From Poriferisodalis sp965262965 (GTDB lineage Bacteria; Actinomycetota; Acidimicrobiia; Acidimicrobiales; Poriferisodalaceae): a DNA stretch of 64,000 bases. The stretch spans positions 806,001 through 870,000 of the forward strand of contig NZ_OZ253573.1 of assembly GCF_965262965.1 (NCBI RefSeq), in the 5' to 3' direction. Of the stretch, positions 43,354-51,860 are shown piece by piece (the first letter of the stretch is position 1; each line of letters opens with the position of its first letter). The position numbers and the translations under genes were made by a program. The notes beneath the pieces were generated by a model. The model did no database searches, had not been told where the DNA came from, and was given only the letters and a program-made list of their open reading frames with translations.

Positions 43354-44410
43354 AGCCCAATTCTTGGGCGGCGCGCTCCAAGGCGACCGTGACCGACCAG
43401 TGGGTGCGCGCGAGGCGTAGGTCATCGTTGGCGCCATCGGCGAACAGGCCGGCAGCGCTCATCCAGAACGCAGCGGAACGCATCGCATAGAGCAACTGGT
43501 AGTAGGCGCAGCGCTCCTCGTCGATCTCGATGCCTGTGGCCTGCCGGTAGTGCTCGAAGAACAGCTCCCGCGGCACAACATTCGACAGCAGCTCGGTGCC
43601 CTCGCGGTTCAGCTCTGTGAGCATGTAGGCGACGTCGTACATCGGGTCGCCGATGACCTGCAGCTCCCAGTCGAGAATTGCCGACACCCGATCCTCGTGA
43701 ATCAAGACATTGCCGGTTCGATATGCGCCGTGCACAAGCGTGAGCCGTTCAGTCGACGGCGCGTTGTGCTTCAGCCAGCCGATCAAGTCAGCGAGGATCG
43801 GATGGCCCGGATGGCCTGAATCGACGATGAGCCGCTGCCACTTCTCGACCTCGCGCAGCGCGAAATCAGTGCCTGCTCCTGGAACGCCCAGGAAGTCCAG
43901 GCCCGCGGACCGCCAATCCACGTTGTGCACCGCTGCCAGCGCTTCGGTGAAGCTCACGGGCAGCACACCTCGCTCGGCAGCCGCTGCGTAGTAATCACGT
44001 CCCGCTCGACGCCACGGACTCGGGCACTCGCCAGCAACTCTCTCCATCACGATGGCGGGGGCTCCGAGCACCGCTGGATCGGCCTCGTACCAGTACGCCC
44101 GAGGTGCGGGGACGTCAGTGGATTCGAGGCAGCGCAAGACTCGAAATTGCTCGGCCAGATCAGATTCCACGCGTAGCAGTGCATTGCCGGGATCGCGACG
44201 CAGGCAGAAGTCCCGTCGCTGCTTGGCGACACCGTCAACCCACACGGCCTCGAAGAGCCACGTCTCGTGCGACCAGCCCACCGCGATGCGTTCCGAGTTC
44301 ACGATGTCGACAGGGCCGCTCGTGCCGAGGCGTTCCTGCAGGTACTCGCTCAGCACACCCGACAGATCCTGTTTCCCGGCCACGGCGCCGCGCTCCCCCG
44401 CTGCGGTCAT
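43349..44410 (-). CDS. APH-family phosphotransferase with altered catalytic motif
   Basis: 353-residue aminoglycoside-phosphotransferase-fold protein of the acyl-CoA-dehydrogenase-associated group: GWSHETWLFEA, PAIVMERVAGECPSPWRRAG, and the ATP/Mg segment SAILDWELQVIGDPMYDVAYML. The Brenner motif reads HGAYRTGN. The usual HGDYRxGN has the catalytic Asp, which is Ala here, so kinase activity is doubtful unless compensated. It overlaps the small gene upstream (ATGA), which in turn follows the CrtC-like gene. A regulatory or CoA-binding role is possible. Confidence 0.87.
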   Translation of the reverse strand: MTAAGERGAVAGKQDLSGVLSEYLQERLGTSGPVDIVNSERIAVGWSHETWLFEAVWVDGVAKQRRDFCLRRDPGNALLRVESDLAEQFRVLRCLESTDVPAPRAYWYEADPAVLGAPAIVMERVAGECPSPWRRAGRDYYAAAAERGVLPVSFTEALAAVHNVDWRSAGLDFLGVPGAGTDFALREVEKWQRLIVDSGHPGHPILADLIGWLKHNAPSTERLTLVHGAYRTGNVLIHEDRVSAILDWELQVIGDPMYDVAYMLTELNREGTELLSNVVPRELFFEHYRQATGIEIDEERCAYYQLLYAMRSAAFWMSAAGLFADGANDDLRLARTHWSVTVALERAAQELGY

Positions 44411-44832
44411 TGTGCAATGTCCATGCGTCGATCGATGTCACGGCGGAGCATCTGCCGGATGGCAACCAGTGCCGAAGCAGCTTCGGGGTGTTCAGGCCCC
44501 CACTGGTACAGGGCGTCAATGACGTCCGACGCCGCAGCAATCGACGCTTGGGCGCGCATGCGAACGGCGGCGTCCCGGACCTCGGAAGGGACTTCCGTAG
44601 TGGCATCCGCTCTGGCGAACAGTATGTCGAGCTCGTGCGACAGCGCGGCGACGTCGCCGATCTCGGCGGCGCCATGTTTGGCTCCGAGCCGGGCCTGCTT
44701 CGCAAGCCGCTGAAGAATCACTGCCGCCATGAAGGCCTGTGTCCGGGCGTACTCGTCACTGACTGCTGGTGCGATGTCACTGCGCACCGTGTCTGCCAAC
44801 CGTGACAACAGCTCGTGGTCCCCGAGGTTCAT
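44407..44832 (-). CDS. Small helical protein associated with the phosphotransferase (DUF6285-like?)
   Basis: 141 residues, predicted all-helical and without membrane segments: HELLSRLADTVRSDIAPAVS and FMAAVILQRLAKQARLG near the N terminus, and AALVAIRQMLRRDIDRRMDIAQ at the end. It has a 4-base overlap with the phosphotransferase and an 11-base gap from the gene before it, so it is part of a three-gene operon. Small proteins of this size accompany APH-family genes in actinobacteria; assignment to DUF6285 is a guess. Function unknown. Confidence 0.75.
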   Translation of the reverse strand: MNLGDHELLSRLADTVRSDIAPAVSDEYARTQAFMAAVILQRLAKQARLGAKHGAAEIGDVAALSHELDILFARADATTEVPSEVRDAAVRMRAQASIAAASDVIDALYQWGPEHPEAASALVAIRQMLRRDIDRRMDIAQ

Positions 44833-44842
44833 GACGCATGTC

Positions 44843-45844
44843 TCATCGTCGGGTCCCGGGAATCGACCAGTCGCCGCTGCGTTTGGCCGCAGCGAATCGA
44901 TGCACGGGCCACATGTCCTGATCCTCGCCCCACCACGTGCCGATGCCGTCGACCTCCCACTGGATCAGGCTGTTGATGTCGATGAAGCTGTGGCGATTGA
45001 TCACGATCCGGCTGACCGAGCGTCCCGCAGCCACAAATCGTGCTCCCGAGGCGTCGACGGCATTGATTCGCACTTCCGTCACCCATCCGTCGGGATCGCG
45101 CAGCACGGTCCGCTCGCCGTCGACGAGGCTGGTTTGTGAGTCTCCGTGCTGGACGAAGCCGTAGGCGACCCGGTCGGTGCCGTCCCGAATGTTGGTGACA
45201 GCCAGGAAGCCTGAACCGTCATCACCGACACCGGTCACGTAGGCCGCTTGTCGGGGACGGTCTTCGGGGCGGCGGCCCCACGTTCGGTCGCGCATCGACC
45301 AGCAGTCGATGTCGATGGTTTCGCCGTGGAGGTCGATGGTCCCGGTGACCCGGCCGATCTGGTCAAAGTGAGCGGAACGGCCGAACGTGGAGGCAGTGGC
45401 TGCCAGCGGGCGGGGCGGCACGATCGCTTCGAATCGCAGATCAGCACAGAAGCGTCCCGGATCGTCGTAGCCGAGGCAGTACGCGAGCGTGGGCGTCTCG
45501 ACTCTGATTGCGATGCCGTTCGGCAGCGTGACGTCACCGAGATCGACTCCCCCAGGCAGCTCCAAGGCGCTGAGATTGGAGTTGTACGGCACTTCCCACG
45601 GCAGATGCGCTGAGCTGTCCCACACCCACACTCCGCCGGCGACTGTACCGATGTTGTGGCGGACCATGGTGTAGAACCACCCGCCCAGCGCCCGCTCACG
45701 GTGATGGAACGAGTACCAAGCCGTCTCGGTGAACCACCAATCGTCACCGGCGAGATGTCCGTGCAAGCCGTCATCGTCTGCGGTAAAGACCGGTGCTGCA
45801 TCCGTCTTTGAGGCCACGCGCCGCAGCGTAGGCCCGTCGCCCAT
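44843..45844 (-). CDS. CrtC/AttH-like (DUF7064-type) lipocalin-related protein
   Basis: 333 residues from the ATG at 45844 (a TTG at 45868 would overlap the divergent VOC gene). The sequence is beta-rich with many Trp and Tyr: DDWWFTETAWYSFHHRERALGGWFYTM, IDIDCWSMRDRTWGRRPEDR and a terminal IQWEVDGIGTWWGEDQDMWP. The pattern resembles the tandem lipocalin-like domains of AttH/hydroxyneurosporene synthase and related actinobacterial proteins adjoining phosphotransferases. It probably acts on or binds a hydrophobic molecule. Function uncertain. Confidence 0.75.
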   Translation of the reverse strand: MGDGPTLRRVASKTDAAPVFTADDDGLHGHLAGDDWWFTETAWYSFHHRERALGGWFYTMVRHNIGTVAGGVWVWDSSAHLPWEVPYNSNLSALELPGGVDLGDVTLPNGIAIRVETPTLAYCLGYDDPGRFCADLRFEAIVPPRPLAATASTFGRSAHFDQIGRVTGTIDLHGETIDIDCWSMRDRTWGRRPEDRPRQAAYVTGVGDDGSGFLAVTNIRDGTDRVAYGFVQHGDSQTSLVDGERTVLRDPDGWVTEVRINAVDASGARFVAAGRSVSRIVINRHSFIDINSLIQWEVDGIGTWWGEDQDMWPVHRFAAAKRSGDWSIPGTRR

Positions 45845-45853
45845 ACTGATGGC

Positions 45854-46240
45854 GTGGAACCGGTACAAGGGCTAGATCACATCGTGCTGAATGTCGCCGA
45901 CGCCGAACGCTCGCTGAGTTGGTATCGCGACCGACTGGGGTTGTCACCGGTCCGCTATGACGAATGGACCGCAGGCGAGGCTCCGTTCGTCTCGGTACGC
46001 ATCGACGAGGGCACGATCATCGACCTTGTCGAGACGGAACGCAGCGGCGAGAACCTCGGGCACTTCGCGCTTTGGGTCACCGGTGACATGGAATCAATCG
46101 CTGCGCACCCTGATGTCGAGGTCGTACGGCGCTCGCCGCGTGTCTATGGGGCGCGGGGCTGGGGATCAGCCGTCTATGTCCGTGATCCTGACGGCAACGA
46201 GGTCGAGCTTCGCTCATATGGAGTATCAGGTTCCTGTTGA
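45854..46240 (+). CDS. VOC family (glyoxalase-like) protein
   Basis: 128-residue single VOC module: GLDHIVLNVADAERSLSWYRDRLGL at the N terminus, NLGHFALWVTGD in the middle and VYVRDPDGNEVELRSY at the end. The likely metal ligands are His8 (DHIV), His in GHFALW and Glu in NEVELR. The GTG start is only 9 bases from the divergent ATG at 45844. No ribosome site is visible, so a leaderless transcript is likely. Substrate unknown. Confidence 0.88.
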   Translation: MEPVQGLDHIVLNVADAERSLSWYRDRLGLSPVRYDEWTAGEAPFVSVRIDEGTIIDLVETERSGENLGHFALWVTGDMESIAAHPDVEVVRRSPRVYGARGWGSAVYVRDPDGNEVELRSYGVSGSC

Positions 46241-46358
46241 GCACTTAACAGCATATTTCAATAAATTTAGTTGCTTGATGCGCCAACGCCTGCTGTCATG
46301 CGCTCATGGCATCAACTCATCGGCACCGACCCACACCTCGCGCAGTTGGAGCGAGCCG
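46241..46358. other. AT-rich intergenic scar
   Basis: 118 bases beginning with a markedly AT-rich run (46245-46275, including CATATTTCAATAAATTTAG) in otherwise GC-rich DNA. No gene or clear repeat seen; it may be a remnant of inserted DNA. Confidence 0.35.
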
Positions 46359-46802
46359 ATGACTGCCACCGTCGTATCACTGCTCGCAGCCGGCATTCCA
46401 AAGTCAATGCTCATTGCATGGTCGGCACTGGTCTCGGCGCTCAGCATCGCAGGCCTCATGGTTCAGTATCTCCGCTACCGCCGTTTTGTCGCAAACACCG
46501 AGGCAGAACTCAAAGACCTCCGCAAGCAGCTTTCGGACTGCCAGCGCGAAGTGAATGCGCGGCTTGAGCAGATGCAAGCCGAAGTGGATGCTCATGTGAC
46601 CTGGAGCGAGGCCAGCAGCCGCTTCCTTCACCATGGACTCACGGCAATCTCGTACAGAATCGGGGCGAAGAGCACGTCGAACCTCCGTGCCTGCATCAGC
46701 GAGCATCAGCGAAGCCACCAACGCGAGGAGGCAACTCCAGCGTGGCGCCCTGTAATCCGAAACGGCCTAGCCGTCCCTCCCATCCGCGGCTCTTGCCGAT
46801 GA
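46359..46802 (+). CDS. Hypothetical small membrane protein with coiled coil
   Basis: 147-residue frame with a plausible GGAG ribosome site seven bases before the ATG. Residues about 8-36 (LLAAGIPKSMLIAWSALVSALSIAGLMV) form one or two hydrophobic segments. Residues 47-75 (TEAELKDLRKQLSDCQREV...) look like a coiled coil. The part after residue 100 is less protein-like. Not recognised. It sits between a VOC gene and a truncated antitoxin in a disturbed region; it may be a real small protein or a remnant. Confidence 0.45.
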   Translation: MTATVVSLLAAGIPKSMLIAWSALVSALSIAGLMVQYLRYRRFVANTEAELKDLRKQLSDCQREVNARLEQMQAEVDAHVTWSEASSRFLHHGLTAISYRIGAKSTSNLRACISEHQRSHQREEATPAWRPVIRNGLAVPPIRGSCR

Positions 46803-46873
46803 GGGAACGCTTGGCAGGTGACGCGGACCGACAACTCCATTCGAGTGGTAGCACGCGGTGCCACAGTTCGCAT

Positions 46874-47020
46874 GTGGAACGCGAGATCAGCCAGCGCGAA
46901 CTCCGCAACGACAGCGGGAAGATCATGCGTGCGGTTGCGAACGGCGAGTCGTTCACGGTGACGAGCAACGGTGAACCAGTGGCCCACCTGTCGCCGCTGC
47001 ATCGTCGCCGTCTGAGCTGA
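46874..47020 (+). CDS. Phd/YefM-type antitoxin, C-terminally truncated, no toxin
   Basis: 48 residues from the GTG at 46874: EISQRELRNDSGKIMRAVAN and GESFTVTSNGEPVAHLSP are the DNA-binding half of an actinobacterial Phd/YefM antitoxin. Full antitoxins continue about 30-40 residues to wrap the VapC-like toxin; this one stops right after LSPLHRRRLS. No PIN-domain toxin follows; the next gene is a phytanoyl-type dioxygenase. It is probably an orphan relic that could still bind DNA. Confidence 0.65.
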   Translation: MEREISQRELRNDSGKIMRAVANGESFTVTSNGEPVAHLSPLHRRRLS

Positions 47021-47088
47021 GGGTCAGCGGCGCGGTAATTCGCCGGTGGAGAGCGGCGGCGGCAGCTGGCGCGGCGTACTGTGGCGAC

Positions 47089-47964
47089 ATGGCTGAGCTT
47101 GCACGTTTCACACTGGACAGCGATGAGGAAGAAATCGCCGAGGTGGTGCGAATCGACGGCGGCGCCATCATCGAAGACGCGATCGACCTCGACCTCGTCG
47201 AGCGGCTCGAGGCCGAGCTGCGCCCCTGGATCGACCGCACTCCGGGCGGGCTCGACAACTTCTCCGGCCACAACACGACCCGCACCGGAGCGCTCGTGGC
47301 GCGCTCGCATTCGTGCCGTGAACTGGTCATGCAACGCAAGATCATCAGCATGGCCAACCGGTTTCTCGGCCCCTACACCAACAAGATCCAACTGCACCTG
47401 ACCCAGGTAATCAACATCAAAACCGGCCAGGGCACTCAGCCGCTGCATCGAGACCGCCTGGCATGGGGCGGCTACATCCCGGACCAGATCGAGCCGCAGT
47501 TCAACACCATGTGGGCGCTCACCGACTTCACCGACGAGAACGGCGGGACACGCATCGTGCCCGGCAGCCCTGGCTGGGACCCAGAGCGCCGGGCTGCCGA
47601 CGACGAGAAGACGCAGGCCACGATGGGCGCCGGGTCGGTATTGCTGTACTCGGGTTCGGTAATTCACGGCGGAGGCGAGAACCGCAGCGACGCCGATCGC
47701 ACCGGCATCAACATCACCTACACGCTCGGATGGCTGCGCACAGAAGAGAATCAGTTCCTGTCATGCCCGCCCGATGTCGCCAAGGACCTCGATCCGGACT
47801 TGGCAGATCTGATGGGGTATTCGATGGGCAACTACGCGCTCGGCTACTACTCAGATCCGTCCGGCATGCCAGGTCCGGTCGATCTGCTCACCCCGGAGAT
47901 CGTGCTGGGACGCAAGCCGGGTTCCAAGCATTCCAATTCCGCGCTCCTGACCCCCGCGGAGTGA
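47089..47964 (+). CDS. Phytanoyl-CoA dioxygenase (PhyH) family protein 2
   Basis: 291-residue Fe(II)/2-oxoglutarate oxygenase-like protein. HxD is in QPLHRDRLAWGGY, the distal His in LLYSGSVIHGGGENRS, and the 2-oxoglutarate Arg candidate in DADRTGINITYTLGWLR. The strand MWALTDFTDENGGTRIVPGSPGW is typical. The ectoine-hydroxylase-like spacing is close, but the residues flanking the metal site differ. It leads a plus-strand group with an aminotransferase and a kinase, so it may hydroxylate an amino-acid-type compound. Confidence 0.9.
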   Translation: MAELARFTLDSDEEEIAEVVRIDGGAIIEDAIDLDLVERLEAELRPWIDRTPGGLDNFSGHNTTRTGALVARSHSCRELVMQRKIISMANRFLGPYTNKIQLHLTQVINIKTGQGTQPLHRDRLAWGGYIPDQIEPQFNTMWALTDFTDENGGTRIVPGSPGWDPERRAADDEKTQATMGAGSVLLYSGSVIHGGGENRSDADRTGINITYTLGWLRTEENQFLSCPPDVAKDLDPDLADLMGYSMGNYALGYYSDPSGMPGPVDLLTPEIVLGRKPGSKHSNSALLTPAE

Positions 47965-48025
47965 CCTGGCGGCAGCGCCCCGCATCGCCCGTGCCCGAGG
48001 GCTGCGACGCTTGGGGTGCGTGCGA

Positions 48026-49318
48026 ATGAATTCGACATCGGGCCCGTCACTTCGAGTTCGGCGGGATCAGGCACTGGGCGCAGGCGCGCCGCTGTTCTAT
48101 TCCGAGCCGCTGCACATCGTGCGCGGCGACGGCGTCGAGCTGTTCGATGCCGACGGCCGCCGCTATATCGACATGTACAACAACGTCCCGTGCGTGGGCC
48201 ATGGCAACGCACGTGTCGCCGAGGCGATGGCTGCCCAGCAGGCCACGCTGAACGTGCACAGCCGGTACCTGCACGAGGGCATCGTCAGCTTCGCCGAACG
48301 GCTCGTGGGCCTACATACCGACCGCATTGAGAGCGCCGTCATCAGCTGCAGCGGCACCGAGGCCGTCGAGGTGGCGCTGGGGATGGCGCGGCTGGCAACG
48401 GGCCGACGGGGTGTGATCGCCACCAATGCCACCTACCACGGCAACACCGAGGCGGTGATTGCCCTGACGCTGGCCGCGAGACGACCCGCGGAGCACCCAG
48501 AGGTGGCAACGATCCCCTTTCCGCAGCGCTATCGCCCCATCACTGAGGGGCTCGACGACGGCGAGCTTGCCGACGCCTACCTGGAAAAGCTCGCTGCTGC
48601 CATCGACCACTTAGAGGCATCGGGACAGGGTGTCGCGGCGATCATCCTGTGCTCGATCCTGGCCAACGAGGGTCTGCCAGACATCCCCGGCGATTTCATG
48701 GCGAAAGCTGCAGAGATGGTGCGCGACGCCGGCGGACTGGTCATCGCGGACGAAGTGCAGGCCGGTTACTGCCGCACGGGACGCTGGTGGGGCTACGAGG
48801 TCACGGGGTTCGAGCCGGACATCGCCGTGATGGGCAAGCCGATGGGCAATGGCCTGCCGCTATCCGCGACGGTCGCGAGCCGCGCTCTCGTCGAGGGATT
48901 CCGGAAGGGCACGCGGCACTTCAACACCTTCGCCGCCAGTCCCCTGCAGGCCGCTGTGGGTCATGCAGTGATCGATGAGATCACCGAGCACGGCCTGGCG
49001 GCCAACGCCAGCAAGATCGGCGGAAAGCTGAAGGCTGCGCTGGCCGAACGGGCCGAACGGTGCCCCTGGATCGGCGACGTTCGCGGGCACGGTCTGTTCA
49101 TCGGCGTGGAGATGGTGACGCCCGATGGTGACCTGGCTCCGGACCGTGCTCGGGCGGTGGAGGTCACCGATCGTCTGAAGGACCAGGGCATCTTGGCGTC
49201 GAACGCCGGCGCCCACGCCAACGTGCTGAAGCTCCGGCCGCCGCTCGTTCTGCAGCAGTCCCACGCGGACGAGTTCTTGGCAACATTCGACGCTGTGCTG
49301 CACGATCTCGATGGCTGA
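48026..49318 (+). CDS. Class III aminotransferase
   Basis: 430 residues from the ATG at 48026 (in-frame TTG 48011 and GTG 48020 also possible). Fold-type I PLP enzyme: YIDMYNNVPCVGHGNARVAEA, ISCSGTEAVEVAL (phosphate cup), VIADEVQAGYCRTGRWWG and the Schiff-base Lys in DIAVMGKPMGNGLPLSA. It resembles AGXT2L/ethanolamine-phosphate phospho-lyase and 4-aminobutyrate transaminase relatives. The APH kinase gene starts 8 bases before its stop. Phospho-lyase plus kinase pairs are known for amino alcohols, which is a possibility here. Confidence 0.92.
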   Translation: MNSTSGPSLRVRRDQALGAGAPLFYSEPLHIVRGDGVELFDADGRRYIDMYNNVPCVGHGNARVAEAMAAQQATLNVHSRYLHEGIVSFAERLVGLHTDRIESAVISCSGTEAVEVALGMARLATGRRGVIATNATYHGNTEAVIALTLAARRPAEHPEVATIPFPQRYRPITEGLDDGELADAYLEKLAAAIDHLEASGQGVAAIILCSILANEGLPDIPGDFMAKAAEMVRDAGGLVIADEVQAGYCRTGRWWGYEVTGFEPDIAVMGKPMGNGLPLSATVASRALVEGFRKGTRHFNTFAASPLQAAVGHAVIDEITEHGLAANASKIGGKLKAALAERAERCPWIGDVRGHGLFIGVEMVTPDGDLAPDRARAVEVTDRLKDQGILASNAGAHANVLKLRPPLVLQQSHADEFLATFDAVLHDLDG

Positions 49319-50339
49319 CGGGGCTGTGGCCCCGTACGCATCGCCGGCCCGGGAGGCGCTCCGAGCGTTCGGCCTCGGGTCGGCGCGCCTGAAACTTGTC
49401 GGCATCAGCGAGAACGTCACGTTTCGCGCCGACGACGACCGCTCGGGTCAGGCCTACGTCCTGCGATTGCACCGGCCCGGTTACCACACCCTCGACGAAC
49501 TCAACTCCGAACGCGCGTGGCTGGAGGCGCTGCGCGGCAGCGGCATTTCCGTGCCGACGCCGGTTGCTGCGCCCGACGGACGCTACTTCGTGCCCACCGA
49601 TGTCGCCCAAGATGAGACACGGCAGGTCGGGCTCAACCTTTGGGCGCCGGGTGAGATCGTCGGTGAGCTGCTCACTGCGCACGACAAGTGCACTGATGCA
49701 ACAGAACCGGTCGAGATCGCCGAGCCGTTCGGACAGCTCGGCGGCTTGATGGCAGCGATGCACAACCAGGCGACCGCCTGGACACCGCCGTCATCGTTCC
49801 GGCGCCATCGCCTCGACACCGACGGTCTGCTCGGCAATGCGCCCTTCTGGGGCCCGTTCTGGGAGAACCCGGTGCTCGATGCCCGCGAGCGCGACCTGCT
49901 CATCGCAACACGCGATCACTGCCGGGAACGGCTGCGTCGCTACGGCGAACCGCGTCGGACCTTCAGCTTGATCCATGCCGATCTGCACCTGGCAAACCTG
50001 CTCACCCACGATGGCCGGCTGAGCGTCATCGACTTCGACGACGCCGGCTTCGGCTGGCACCAGTACGACATCGCAGTGGCCATGTTCCATTCGAGAGGCA
50101 CTGCGGACTTCGAGGCTGCCCGGCAGGCGTTCCTGGGTAGCTACCGAGCAGTGCGCCCCATCAGCGATGACGATCTGGCGCTCGTGCCGATGTTCGAGTT
50201 GATTCGTGGCATGGCGATCCTCGGCTGGAGGGCCCAGCGGCCCGAGATCCCGTGGCCCGATGGCCAGCTCGAGATGTTCCGCCGCGGTGTCGTCTCCGGC
50301 TGCGAGCGCTTGCTCAGCGGAAAATCGGCCTCGGCCTAG
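49311..50339 (+). CDS. APH-family small-molecule kinase (RdoA/homoserine-kinase-II-like)
   Basis: 342-residue phosphotransferase with an intact catalytic motif LIHADLHLANLL (HxDxxxxN) and Mg site VIDFDDAGFGWHQYDIA, preceded by the nucleotide-binding lobe VTFRADDDRSGQAYVLRLHRPG. It is translationally coupled to the class III aminotransferase (8-base overlap). The close pairing suggests phosphorylation of a hydroxylated amine followed by lyase or transaminase action, comparable to the AGPHD1-AGXT2L type pathway. Substrate not determinable. Confidence 0.9.
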   Translation: MADGAVAPYASPAREALRAFGLGSARLKLVGISENVTFRADDDRSGQAYVLRLHRPGYHTLDELNSERAWLEALRGSGISVPTPVAAPDGRYFVPTDVAQDETRQVGLNLWAPGEIVGELLTAHDKCTDATEPVEIAEPFGQLGGLMAAMHNQATAWTPPSSFRRHRLDTDGLLGNAPFWGPFWENPVLDARERDLLIATRDHCRERLRRYGEPRRTFSLIHADLHLANLLTHDGRLSVIDFDDAGFGWHQYDIAVAMFHSRGTADFEAARQAFLGSYRAVRPISDDDLALVPMFELIRGMAILGWRAQRPEIPWPDGQLEMFRRGVVSGCERLLSGKSASA

Positions 50340-50348
50340 GGTGCGCAG

Positions 50349-51516
50349 ATGCATCAGCTCATCGGGGGCGAGCGGCGCATCGGCCGCAGTATCACGGCGC
50401 TCGCGGTCGTCGAGCCCGCTACTGGCGAGGTGTTCGCAGAGGTCGATACTGCATCGCTTGCCGACATCGACGATGCCGTCGCCGGCGCGAACGAGGCCGC
50501 GACCGAACTGGAGCGGCTGAGCTTTTTCGAACGCGCTGAACTGCTGCATGCTGCGGCGGGCTGTATCGAGGCGTCAGCTGACCCGCACGCTGAACAACCG
50601 GCTCGCGAGAGCGGCAAGCCGCTTGCGGCAGAGGCTGTCGACGAACTCGCCGAGTCGGCCGAGATCTTTCGGTTGGCCGCCGAGGAGATCAAGCGACTCG
50701 AAACCCATGTGCTGCCGAGCGTCGACCCGCGCAAGCGAGTTTTTACCCACCGCAAACCGAACGGTGTCTATGCGTTGGTCACGCCGTGGAACTTCCCGAT
50801 GAACATCCCGGCGGAACGGCCCGCAGATTGTCTTTGACGACGCCGACCTGGCCGGTGCCGCCGGTGCCGCTGTGTTCGGCGCGCACTTCGTGTCGGGACA
50901 GTGCTGTGTGGCTACCGAACGCTTGCTGGTACACCGCTCGGTCCACGACGAACTCGTCGACCTCGTCGTGGAGCGTGCCGAGGGCGTCACCCTCGGCAAT
51001 CCGCTGGACGACACCACGTTGATGGGGCCACTCAACAACGAGGCGGTCGCGACCCGCATGGATGCCCACGTCGCCGAGGCCCGGGCCCAAGGTGCCCGAG
51101 GGCTGCACGGCGGACAACGCGAGGCCGACCGCTGTACGAACCTGTACTACGAGTTGACAGTCATCGACGACGTCACGCCCGCCATGGACGTCTTCCGTAA
51201 CGAGACCTTCGGCCCCGTGGTGCCGATCACCTGCTTCGACACCGACGACGAGGCATTCGCCCTCGCCAATGACTCCGACCTTGGCTTGCAGGCCTCGGTG
51301 TTCACCTCGTCGTTGGCTCGTGCCTACCGGGCCGTCGATGAGCTTCGTACAGGCACCGTCCTGGTCAATGAGGGGACCGCATTCTGGGAACAGCACCCGC
51401 CCTTCGGCGGCGCCTCACGAACCGGAACCGGGTGGGGCCGCATCGGCGGCAAGTACACGATCCTCGACATGACCGACCTTCGCACCGCCATCATCGACAC
51501 CGGCCCCCCTGCCTAA
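50349..51516 (+). pseudogene. Aldehyde dehydrogenase with out-of-frame internal deletion
   Basis: The N-terminal half (50349-50837) reads as a normal aldehyde dehydrogenase to GVYALVTPWNFPMNIPAE. The family's next segment, about 110 residues including the NAD-binding core and the ELGG glutamate, is missing. The sequence jumps near 50812 into GPQIVFDDADLAGAAGAAVF in another frame. The rest (to 51516) keeps the catalytic-Cys motif VSGQCCVATERLL and NETFGPVVPITCF. As read, translation stops at 50837. Either the gene is dead or the assembly is collapsed here. It follows the kinase by 9 bases, so it belonged to that operon. Confidence 0.85.
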
Positions 51517-51860
51517 AGATCGAGATGGAGCCGGAGGGCGTCGTCGAGCCGTTCCATGAGTTCGAAGGGCAGCACGCCCATCCGATCGCCAATTCGACTC
51601 GTTGCAACTGAGCGGATCTGTTCTGCCTGAGCTTTGGAATCGACGCGCAGTTCTGTATTGGCGGCTTCGACGAAGACTTGAAACGGCAGAATTCGGTCAG
51701 CGTTTGAGGTCAGCGGCACCACAGTGATGACGCCGCGTCCTGTGAGGTTCGCAGCGGCGTTCGCAGCGTTGTTACTTACGATGACAGCAGGCCGGCGCTG
51801 AGCGACCTCGGAACCAATGGCGGGACCGAAGTCGACCATGTGGACCTCGCCCCGTTGCAT
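51513..51860 (-). CDS. PemK/MazF family endoribonuclease toxin
   Basis: 115-residue MazF-type toxin. It starts MQRGEVHMVDFGPAIGSEVA with the conserved RGEV, then QRRPAVIVSNNAAN, GVITVVPLTSNADRILPFQV and SKAQAEQIRSVATSRIG, in which the Gln/Arg/Ser residues are the usual RNA-cleavage positions. MazF cleaves single-stranded mRNA at specific short sites. The start overlaps the antitoxin stop (TGATG). Its stop overlaps the end of the convergent aldehyde dehydrogenase by 4 bases. Full length. Confidence 0.93.
   Translation of the reverse strand: MQRGEVHMVDFGPAIGSEVAQRRPAVIVSNNAANAAANLTGRGVITVVPLTSNADRILPFQVFVEAANTELRVDSKAQAEQIRSVATSRIGDRMGVLPFELMERLDDALRLHLDL

Noticed and set aside
46742..46873. 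Extension of the Phd antitoxin to an upstream ATG
   Set aside because: The added 44 residues are Pro/Arg/His-rich and unlike any antitoxin; the GTG at 46874 fits the family start.
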